Below, one piece after another: positions 32,401-44,400 of a stretch of 64,000 nucleotides of DNA; the first letter of the stretch is position 1, and every line of letters begins with the position of its first letter. Origin of the DNA: Lucinisca nassula (taxonomy: Eukaryota > Mollusca > Bivalvia > Lucinida > Lucinidae); NCBI GenBank assembly GCA_963580285.1, contig OY757023.1:130542027-130606026 (forward strand), read 5' to 3'. The notes below the pieces were generated by a model. The model worked only from the letters and a program-made list of their open reading frames with translations, had not been told where the DNA came from and searched no databases. The position numbers and the translations under genes were made by a program.

Positions 32401-35400
32401 AAAGAGTCGACTCCCTGACGCAGTTGTCAGAGAGTGTTTATAAACCTAGAAGCTATGCATATGATCTACCAAGGTAGATAATGGAAGGGAGGTAACACAC
32501 CCCCTCTTCAAGGAAGTCATCATTTATGATGACGTGAAGGATACCAACTTCGGCACAAGCCAATTCTGGCATTTCGGACGAGCCCCCATCTTACGACATG
32601 AAAGCCGTAACAAAGGAAAGATGCATAGCCTGAAAAAATCCCCGCCTATGGTGGGATTCGAACCCGGGCCGCTCGGGTGACAGTCCACTGCTCTTACCCC
32701 TGAGCCAAAGAGTCGACTCCCTGACGCAGTTGTCAGAGAGTGTTTATAAACCTAGAAGCTATGCATATGATCTACCAAGGTAGATAATGGAAGGGAGGTA
32801 ACAGTGTTACGAGCCAAGCGTAGCAGAAGGAAAATAAAACGAAGACTCCAGCAACAAGCTTTATAATATTTAACACAGTTTATATACAAAATGTTAAACT
32901 TTACTAATACTAACATTTCATCGTATGATTCTTCCCAAGAACAGATGCTTAGTGAATTAAAATACATTATAATAATCAGTGGGTTACACAAGTCTAGCAA
33001 AAGAAAATAAAGTACTTATACATAACATATCTTACTACCAGACTGTCTAACGTCCACGCAAGTGTACACCCGATTATAGAGGCTTCTGTCTCTGCTAAAC
33101 ACATTCTGTACTGAATGCAGTCGTCCACCTTATATATAGCAGGAATGCATTTCAAAATTTAAGGCTGCCAGGCTGGTTTGAGTTTCGAAATTGATTTACA
33201 AATATGGCTGAACGTTTTGAAACCCTGATATGCGGCGTCTCATCTGGGCATGCGCTGTTTGTTAGTGCCCTGTTTTGGGGTTTCCCGTATAAAATGGGTA
33301 AACCCTTTATGTACCAAATGGAATCTTCCTTATATATACCAGGAGTCCATGTCAAAATTTGGGGGTGTCAGGTTGTTTTTTCTTCAAAATTAATTTGGAA
33401 AATGGCTCAACCTTTCGCAAACAGTGTAGGCCGTGATCAGACGCCGCGTTTTGATCTGGGTCTGCACTGTTTGCCCTAGTACCCGTTTAGGGGTTTCCGG
33501 TACTAATTGGGTTAATGACTTCAGTTTACCTCTCCTTTATGCTTGGTTTGTTTATACCACCAAAATTACATTAAAACCTTAGCAATGAAAATAATAACTC
33601 CAGACAGCTAAATTATAAGTTTCAGAGACCGTTCATATGAAACCAAAGACTGAAGTTGCATGGCCTGAAAAAGACTTAAAGGTTGATGAAGTGACAGCTG
33701 ATGAAGGTAAAGAACACTGGTTTATCGAGTATCTATATATCTGAGGACGCCTTCATGCTGACTGAACTTATTTGTCTAAGCAACACCGGAAGTAGGCCAA
33801 GTAAAGTCGAATTAAGCCCCCAGTGAAATACTTTTCAATGACTGTTCCAAGGCGGTTCTTCTGTCTCGGTTCATTTATGTTACAGCTTGTCTCTGAATGT
33901 ATGGATCGCTTATATATGTTTACGTTTTGATAGCCAATTGACCATTTTGTGGGCAAGTAGCTTTCCTTTTGGCTTTCTTTTAGGGTCTAGTTATTTTCAT
34001 GTTCGTGTTTCTTTACCGTTGGTGTCTCTGATGGAAGGTAGAAGGTGTGGATTAATTGCCTCCACTTTTATTTTAACTTTTCCTTCATGGCAAAATTTCA
34101 TGATTTCTGTACACTTTCTTTGTCATGATACTTGAACATAGGTGGGACATGGCAAGTGACAATGTGTCTAAAACCTTTTGCGTGCGTGCCTGCATGTCAC
34201 CTTCTATTCTTTTGTGTTTTCCTAAGTAACATTATACATAACAACTTATGCTCAATGGACTTACCTGTGCATCAAGTTAACAAGAATCTGTAAAGGGCAC
34301 CATAGACAAAACCGTGTTATATACAATGATAAATACGGTCGGCGTGCAGGTTTTTCCTTAGCTTTGCTCAAAAGTATGTTTTATAAAAGGTTTCATGTTT
34401 CTTTCCCTCTGGTGTCTTGGATTGGCTGTAAGAGGTAATTGAATCTATTCTGATAACTGTCTTCACTTCTATTTTCCAATGAGCATCCAATATATTTGCA
34501 GCGGAACTACAAAACTTATCACATTACGAAAACACGCCTACACAAATACATTGTAAACTTTACCGCCAAAAAAATGAAAATTTTAAGATGAAAAATTGTC
34601 ATATTATTCTTATTTCTGCTCAAAATAGGTTTACCCCTGTAAACCCTAGTTTTACTGTATAAAAGTAGAGTTCAAGAGCGTCAAAATTATATAGGCGTGT
34701 TTTCGTGATGACAAGTTTCCATGACATAAATATGTCTTGATATGAGTCAAGATAGAATTCACTGTCACACGTGAATGTTATCCTTATGAGGCGATGATCT
34801 CTGACTTCGAAATGAGTCTTTAATGCTATTTCTATTCGTCAGATGATGGGTCGTGTGAACCATACTTGTACCACTTTTCCTTACTAGTAAACATGTGCAG
34901 GCTTTTTGCGGTTCGCATTATTAGCTCACCTGAGCCGAAGGCTTATGTGAGGTATTAGTATACCACGAGCCGGCGTCCGTCGTCCGTCGTCCACACTTTC
35001 AACGAAGTATATCTCTGGAACCAGTGGGCCGGCCTTGATCAAATTTCATATGAACCATCATCAGGTAGGGGGAAAGGCTGTATTAGGTTTTCGTGCAGAT
35101 CGGATGAGAACTCTGGTTGCCACAGCAACAAAGAACTCCCATAGGCTTAACATAGGAAAAAGCTTGTCATCACTCTAGCTCTGTCAATTTTTTTCTGATC
35201 GACTTCATTCTTGCAGATAACGAGGACAGGCATGAAATCTCGATCAAGTCCGATTTTGGGCTGAATCGGATTATTCACTCAGGAGTTACGTGCCCTTGAG
35301 CGTTGAAAAAATTGCCTATTGACTTAACATGGGGAGAATGTTGTCATCACCGTAGCTGCTTCAATTATTTTCAGATTGGCTTTATTCTTGCAGATAACCA

Positions 35401-38400
35401 GCACAGCCATGAAATCTCGGTCAAGTTCGATAACTGGCAGAATCGGATCATTCACTTAGGAGTTACCTGCCCTTGTGTGTTTTTGCATTAGGGTTAATGG
35501 GAATTTCAAAAATGTATATCTTAAAGACTACTTGGCCAACTTTGATCAAATTTCATGTGTCGCATTATTGGGCAAGTGGAAAGGCTTCATTAGGTTTTCA
35601 GGCAGATCTGAGTGGAACTCTGGTTGACATGGCAACATCTAGCTCCCATAGACTTCACATAGGAAAAAGCTTGTCATCACTCTAGCTCCGTCAATTTTTT
35701 TCTGATCGACTTCATTCTTGCAGATAACCAGTACAGGCATAAAATCTCGGTCAAGTTCGATTTTTGGGCCGAATCAGATAATTCACTCAAGAGTTACGTC
35801 CCCTTGAGCGCCCGAAAAATTGCCTATCGACTTAACATGGGGAAAATGTTGTCATCACTGTAGCTGCTTCAATTTTGTTCGGATTGGCTTCATTCTTACA
35901 GATAACCAGCACAGCCATGAAATCTCGGTCAAGTTCGATAATTGGCAGAATCGGATCATACACTTAGGAGTTACCTGCCCTTGTGCATTTTTGCATAAGG
36001 GTTAATGTGAATTTCAAAAATGTATATCTTGAAGACTACTTGGCCGACTTTGATCAAATTTCATGTGTAACATTATTGGGCAAGTTGAAAGACTGCATAC
36101 GGTTTTCATGCAGATCTGAGTGGAACTCTGGTTACCATGGCAACATATAGCTCCCATAGACTTAACATAGGAAAAAGCTTGTCATCACTCTAGCTCTGTC
36201 AATTTTTTTCTGATCGACTTCATTCTTGCAGATAATAAGGACAGGCATAAAATCTCGGTTAAGTTCGATTTTGGGCAGAATCGGAATATTGTCCTCGGAG
36301 TTAACGTGACCTTGAGCGACAAAAAATTTGCCCATAGACTTAACATAGGGAAATTGTTGTGACTACGATAGCGACTTGAATTTTTTTCAGATCAGCTTCA
36401 AACTTGCAGGTAACGAGGACAGACATAAAATCACGGTTAAGTTCGATTTTGGGCCGAATCGGATTATTTGCCTTGGAGTTACCTGCCCTTGAGCATGAAA
36501 AAATACGTTGTGACCACGATAGCAACTTTATTTTTATTCAGATCAGCTTCAAACTTGCAGGTAACGAGGACAGGCATAAAATCCCGGTTAAGTTCGATTT
36601 TGGGCCGAATCGGAATATTTACCTCGGAGTTACGTGACCTTGAGCGACAAAAAATTTGCCCATAGACTTAATTAGGGAAAATGTTGCGACTACGATAGCG
36701 ACTTGAATTTTTTTCAGATCAGCTTCAAACTTGCAGGTAACGAGGACAGACATAAAATCTCGGTTAAGTTCGATTTTGGGCCGAATCGGAATATTTGCCT
36801 TGGAGTTACCTGCCCTTGAGCATAAAAAATACGTTGTGACAACGATAGCAACTTTATTTTTATTCATATCAGCTTCAAACTTGCAGGTAACGAGGACAGG
36901 CATAAAATCCCGGTTAAGTTCGATTTTGGGCCGAATCGGAATATTGACCTCGGAGTTACGTGACCTTGAGAGACAAAAAAATTTGCCCATAGACTTAACG
37001 TAGGGAAAATGTTGTGACAGAAATAGCGACTTGAATTTTTAGCTCACCTGAGCCAAAGGCTCCAGTGAGCTGATAGTATACCAAGGCTCCGGAGTCCGTC
37101 GTCTGTCGTCCGTCCATCCGTCGTCCACACTTTCAATGAAGCATATCTCAGAAGGCAGTCGACCAATCTTGTTTAAATTTTATGTGTAGCACCATTGGGC
37201 AAGGGGAAAGGCTGCATTAGGTTTTGGAGCTAGTCTGGTTCATTTGTTCCTTCATTCTTCTTTCTCTCCATATAGAGATAATAGACCAATGTTAAATTTT
37301 TAATCAAAGATTTCTCAGGAACTATAAAAGCTAGAAGCATCAAATTTGGTGTTCAATAGAATAATGATGACTTATTTTGTGTAAGAGACATTGGGCTTTC
37401 TCAGCTTATTTGTTCATCTGTTCTTTCATTCTTCTTTCTCTCCATTTTGACCATGTTAAATTTTCGTCAAAGATTTCTCAGGAACTGTAGAAGCTAGAAG
37501 TCTCAAACTTGGAATGCAATGCAATAATGATAACTTATATCTTGTAAGGGTCAATGGGCTGGATTCTATTAGCAGATTTAGTAGTCAAGTCTGTGAATTG
37601 TTAAAACTTAAGTTCCTCAGGTGAGCGGTTTAGGCTCATTGAGCCTCTTGTATATTATATTAGCTTTGATTCATATTAGATCAGTTTAACCTCAGCCTAA
37701 TGATTTGTAGATATAACAGTTCATAACATGCATGCTATTTAACTTTTTTTTTTCAGACAAAATATTTTTTTTTGTTTGTGCTAACCGAAATTGAGTTTTT
37801 ATTTCTACAAATTTATTCTTGTCTTTGTTAAATGTGTTTTACTCCCTAATTATGAATACTAATAAAAGCTTACTAAAATGTGTTGTAACAAAAGCTAATA
37901 ACATTTACAAATATACTGTTGCTTACAATATATGAGCAACCGCACGACAATACCTACAATAAGACATGTGCGCCTACCGAAGACTCAGATCAGCCTGACC
38001 ATCCATATAGTGTAACCAGAGACTTCTCTTGCTGAATGAAGGAGCATTGGGCCCTCAGCTCTCCTTACAGCGCACAACGAAGACTCTGATCACACTGCGC
38101 GGATGCGCCGGCTGATCTGAGTCTTCGTTGGGCGCATATGCCTTATTGTAGGTTTTGTAATGTGCTGGCTCATATTCGTAACCTTCTCGGCGAGAATGTA
38201 TTCCTTTTAATTAGCCAAAATAAACTCGTTTATTTATGAAAATCAACTCGTTTATTTAAGTATGATGTTATCGATTCCTCATCATTGCATTCACTTCTAT
38301 TTTCCATGTTTTTCTAACTGCTAATCAGAGAAAGGTTCCAATTTCAGAGAAATCGCTCGATACCTCAGACGAAATCGAGAACGAACGGAAGGTAGAAGGT

Positions 38401-41400
38401 AAAATTCCGAACAAGTTTTAACAAATATATATCCACGCAAACGTCATTTTACATTAGACAAAATAGGGAATACGGAAATCTTGAGCTCACACGCAACTTT
38501 TGTCTTTGAAATAAATAGAAGCGTTTTTCATCAGAAGAAATACATTTAAGAGGCATGAATGTAAGCCAGATCGTACATGGGTGATTTATTTAAAAGACAT
38601 ACAAATAATGATGGATACATGTACAGTGTAATTGCATTCGTGGCTGTTATGCCTCAATATGGCGGTTCTAACGAAAAACAGCAATTTATTTTTGAAGCAG
38701 AAATAAGAATTTTATCAGAAAATGTCTGTTTTGGAGCCGTGAAATAATTCACTATGTCACGCAGGTGTGTTATAGTGATGAGGTTAAGTTAAAACAGTCG
38801 GCGCATGACAAAACCTACAATATGGCATGTGCGCCCAACGAACACTCAGATCAGCCTGCGCAACTGCGTAGTCTGATCAGAGTCTTCGTTGTGCGCTCTA
38901 AGGATAGCTAAGGGCCCAATATTCCTTCATACAGCAAGAGAAGTATATGGTTAGAATATAGGGATGTGCAGGCTGATCTGAGTCTTCGATGGGCGCACAC
39001 ATGTCCATATGTATGTTTTGTCGTGCGCTGGCTCAAAATAAAAATCAGTGGTCATTTCTAAATTATTTACAAAACATGCACGAACGGTACTCGTTCAGAC
39101 CGTTAAACCTTTCTTAAGAATGAATAAGAAAATAATTTTTTTGAAATGTGGATAAATGTCTTTGTCAGGTGTACTTTAAATTCTTCTACTTGGAAGAATA
39201 TTTCAAATCCGTTGAGAAGGTAATGCAATGGCTTAGAAGTGTAGAATATTATTAAAAATATGATTGTTTTAACTAAAATCGCTGAAGTTCAACTGCACTG
39301 TATGCATTTTACATTCCCAGAAAAAAATAAAAAAGTGCCTTTGGAAACATAAAATACATTGCAGGAAAAAATTGAGTCTCGATTTAATTGGGACTCTTCA
39401 TAAATAATTTGTAAACCGAGACTTTAGTGGGTTTCATAAATTTCACATGAAATGACCACAAGTGTAAGATCCTATTTATCATGTAACGATTTTAAATAAG
39501 ATTGTATTAACGAACAATTTAAATAAGATTGTACTGACGAACAATTTAATTAAGATTGTACTGACGAACAATTTAAATAAGATTGTATTGACGGACAATT
39601 TAAATAAGATTGTACTGACGAACAATTTAAATAAGATTGTACTGACGAACAATTTAAATAAGATTGTATTGACGGACAATTTAAATAAGATTGTACTGAC
39701 GAACAATTTAAATAAGATTGTATTGACGGACAATTTAAATAAGATTGTATTGACGAACAATTTAGATAAGATTGTACTGACGAACAATTTAAATAAGATT
39801 GTATTGACGGACAATTTAAATAAGATTGTACTGACGAACAATTTAAATAAGATTGTATTGACGGACAATTTAAATAAGATTGTATTGACGAACAATTTCA
39901 GTAGAAAACATAGAGTTGCCACGGACGGCGTCATCAGGTCATGACGGGAGGTGTGGATTATTTGTATCGATTCCTGAACATTGCCTTAACTTCTGTTAGA
40001 CCTTCTTTGCGGTTTATCAGTACGTACGTGCAGTCAGTGGAAGCATTATGCAGGTCAATCTTTTTTTTGCAAACATTGATGGCGGGGACATGATTATTTG
40101 ACCTGCTCACAATAGAAGTAAATGCAATGATCAGGAATCGATACAATTAACCCACAGCTCCCACCAGAGACACCAAAGGGAAAGAAACATAAATCATGAA
40201 ACAACAGACCCTAATGGAAACATCAATAGCGGAAAGCCAAAAGGACAGTTACTTTCCCACAAAATTGCCAATTGGCTATCCAAAACAAAATAATACAAGC
40301 GATATACGCACACTCAAAGACAAACCATAACAAAAATAAACCACGACATAAGCACCGCCTTGGAACGGTCAGTGAAACTAATACCACTGTGGGGCTTAAA
40401 TCGAATTTACGTGGCCGCAATCGGCGCCCTTCCTTCCGTCGCGATTTGGACAAATTATTTGTTCAGTCAGCATGAAGGCCTCCTAACTTATCAGTGTAAC
40501 ATCTCCGAGAACATAAAAATCAAACAACCACAGAGATGAAACAACGGTGAGGACTCGACAGCAAGAAACCACTGAAATGCTGACGTAAAAGAAACCCAAC
40601 AGTTAGACTCTGATTGGCCTGACCAGCCACAGAGACAATTTAAATTGTGAACAACTGTTGGCATTTTAGAATTTTGTGAGCAGGTCGAAAATGCTCAAAT
40701 GGGCTAAGCATGGAATACGTCCTATAAACTTGGACACTGTTTTCGTGTGGTTAGTCATAAACAGTACAGTAATTTGAAAGACAACCATCCTCCTCTATAG
40801 TGCGCGTGAACTGAACTGCATAATTCTGAATATTAAAATGATCTAATTCATGCCAAAGGAAAAATAAGTCTAGGGTTCTAGTATTAATTACAAAGAGGCA
40901 TTTTATCTAATCGACATTGCATTTTGTGGCAGCAATAGTGTGGCAAAACAAATTGTCTTGAAACAAAAGGAACTACTCTAATAAAGTGTCTGTGTTTTAT
41001 TATTTTATTGAGAGTCTTCAGAAGCTGTCATGTCGAAAATACGCCTATTCAAATATATTGAAAATTTAACACCCAAAAATAAAAGTTGTAAGATACAAAA
41101 TCTGTTATATTTCAGATCTTTGTTCCAAACATTGACTGTGGTTTCTCGTTAGAACCACGGATCTAAAGAGTACCCACAATTTATGGTTTTGAGCAGAAAT
41201 AAGAAAAATAAGCTATACCCCTTTAAACCCCAGTTCTACTATATAGAAGTGGGGTTAAAGGGTGACAAAATTGTACAGGTGTGTTTTCATGATAAGTGCA
41301 TTCTGCAAGACAGCTTTCGCCTTGTGGTGTGAACATGGGTAGTTCTTCAGTTTCAAATATTCCAATCATGTTTGTGCATTTTTAGAAACGATACCTGAAG

Positions 41401-44400
41401 TTTTGCGTCGACGTGTACGAATGGCTGTGGAAGAGCAAGACATCGATGAACTTAAGACGGCAATTGCCGATATGAAGGGGCTGAAAGCCCTACCTACCGT
41501 TGCTGCTGATATAGCTGCCGCACAAACAGAGCTGGACATATTGTTATGTCGAAGAGGTATCTTTTCTACATACAAAAAATATAAACACAATATTCTTGGC
41601 TCAAAATCATGATAAGACCAATCTGCTGTGGTTATTATATTGATCGAATACATAACTGCTAACCCCTTCTGTTATTGAGTGCAAATCAGGCACTGGTGCA
41701 ATCAGAGTATATCACGTTGTGGCTCACCTGGTTCTACATTGTCTGCTATCCTCGTTGTTTGTTTTCAAAAAATTCACTATCGCAGCAATGTATGTATGTG
41801 ACCAATACAAATGCCTAGGGACCCCAGGGATGAAAAAAAAATCAAAATAGCATAGCTCTTTTGAAACTACAGAACAGCTTAAAGCTTAACATTTTGACCA
41901 AATCAAGACAGCAGCGATCTTAAAAGACAATGTTTCAAGATGACAAAACTGTCAGAGGGGAACAGTGCTCTCGGTTGGGCGTGCAAATATGTTGTATATA
42001 TGCATTGCTATTTGTTCTGGAATGAATGCACTTGTGACATCTTGAACATTTGTTCATTATATCTTTTCTACAGCATGATCAAATTGGCAATATCCAGACC
42101 TATTTCTGATTATTTTTATTATTTCGAATGGTAAACCATAAGTAAACTCCCAAAGTCCCGAAGCCTTAGCCTTCTTGGGTACTTGTCTGTTAGTCTGCAT
42201 ATTCTGATTCCTCATCCGTTTACGGATTTATGAGTCTGGACTGTTACTTTGGTACTATGACCACAACTTCCTTCTACAATAATTATCTCTCTTCGGCTGA
42301 TTCAAGAAGGACAGTTGTCAGTTTTGTTTATTGGTTTACCGCTTATGTATGTACATCTCTTGTTTGTGTTTCCTTAATGCATTTTAAATTCAAAACCAAC
42401 GATTTTATATATTTACACATTCAACTGGGTTTCCTTGTTTTAGACTTGATGAAGAGTGTAACAGAGAAGAACCTTAAGAGTCTGAAATCAGCCGTGAAGA
42501 AGACTAAGAGTGTTGGGTTTCAAGACAGAATCCCGGAAGAATTTAAACTGGCGAATAAACTCTATGAAAGGTACCTGTAACCTCCATTAAACAGCCGCCC
42601 TGGGGAAACTCCAAAAATGACTGCTAAAGGCAGGTGGCTGCTCAGCATTTGTTCTGAAATGATGTATGGATTGGTATGGGCAGACCAAAATCACTGATTA
42701 ATTAATGCAGCTCAACATAGTAGTACTAAAAGAAAAACTAGAATACTGTCGCTGGCGCGCCATCGCAAATCCCCACGCTTTCTACAAAGGGGTCAAGTAC
42801 CAAAAACCCCTCACCCTGGGCCCAATTTTGACCCCAGGGTCAAAATATTACCTGTATTATATTCTACTGATCATGCCCTTCAATTTGATATGCCACATGA
42901 CTATGTTCCAAAAAACTTAAATTTTGACCCTTTGACCCCTCCCCCAGGGCCCCAATCTGACCCCAGGGTCAAAATCTGCTTGTATTGTATTCTACTAATC
43001 ACCCCCTTCAATTTGATATTCAATATGACTATATTTGGTAAAATTTGAATTTTGACCCCCTGACCCCACCCCAAGTCTGACCCCTTGGGCATGACCCAGG
43101 GGTCGCAGCCAAAATCCCGTCCAATATGTGTTACATATATCATTAATAATTACTTATGCAAAGTTTGGTTTCCAAATCTATAAAATTGACTTTGAAATTG
43201 AATGTAATTGATATATGACCTTTTGACCCCTCCCCAAGAAAATCTGTGCCATCTTATATATTTCGAAATTTAGGGGTGTCAGGTTGTGTTTTCTTCAAAA
43301 TTTATTCGGGAAATGGCTAAACCTTTTTAAACAGCGTAGGCTCTGATCATACGACGCCGCGTTCTGCAGCGTCTGATCTGGGCCTGCAGTGTTTGACAAG
43401 GCATCCCTTTGTGGGTTTCTGATACTGAATGGGTTAAAAGTGAATAATAATAAAATAATTATAATAATAATAACTAGAGCAGGTTGATGGCGCGCCATCG
43501 CATATCCCCGCGTTCTGCGGCGTCGGATCTTTGCCTGCAGTGTTTGACAAGGTACCCCTTTGTGGGTTTCAGGAACGGAATGGGTTTAAAGTGAATAATA
43601 CTAATAAAAAAAATAATAACTAGAATACTGTCGATGGCGCGCCATCGCAAATCCCCACGCTTTCTACAAAGGGGTCAAGTACCAAAAACCCCTCACCCTG
43701 GGCCCAATTTTGACCCCAGGGTCAAAGTATTACCTGTATTATATTCTACTGATCATGCCCTTCAATTTGATATGCCACATGACTATGTTCCAAAAAACTT
43801 AAATTTTGACCCTTTGACCCCTCCCCCAGGGCCCCAATCTGACCCCAAGTTCAAAATTCTGCTTGTATTGTATTCTACTAATCACCCCATTCAATTTGAT
43901 ATTCAATATGACTTTATTTGGTAAAATTTGAATTTTGACCCCCTGACCCCACCCCAAGTCTGACCCCTTGGGCATGACCCAGGGGTCGCAGCCAAAATCC
44001 CGTCCAATATGTGTTACATATATCATTAATCATTACTTATGCAAAGTTTGGTTTCTAAATCTATAAAATTGACTTTGAAATGGAATTTAATTGATATATG
44101 ACCTTTTGACCCCTCCCCAAGGCCCTGGGGGCGGGGCCAAAAATAAATGTGATGTTGCACGCCCTCATCATGTAAGGAAGCTGTGTACCAAATTTGGTTA
44201 CATTCCAACCAGTGGTTAAGGAGGAGATAGCCGGACAGACAGACGGACAGACGGACAGACGGACAGACGGACGGACGGACGGAGGCGATAACAATATCCC
44301 CACTTTTCGTTGAAAAACGTGGGGATAAATATATGATGGGCAACCCTCTCTCATTTATTCTTCTTTTTATTGGCTTGCATCTTTCATTTTATTTATGCAC

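Noticed and set aside
32341..32415. tRNA gene on the minus strand (and its copy at 32647)
   Set aside because: It lies within both LTRs of the TRIM element and its anticodon stem does not pair well.
36404..37003. Overlapping frames on both strands repeating LAGNEDRHKIPVKF-like and VNIPIRPKIELNRDFM-like strings
   Set aside because: These are translations of a tandem repeat. There is no Met-proximal domain, and homologous units elsewhere in the array have stops.
39489..39902. Regular repeats resembling a CRISPR array, and long ORFs on both strands
   Set aside because: Units are head-to-tail with no variable spacers, and the context is eukaryotic. The ORFs are explained by the 27-bp stop-free unit.
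44026..44354. Frame with VRPSVCPSVRLSVCLS repeats
   Set aside because: This is a translation of the (GGAC)n/(GACA)n microsatellite at the end of the family L repeat.
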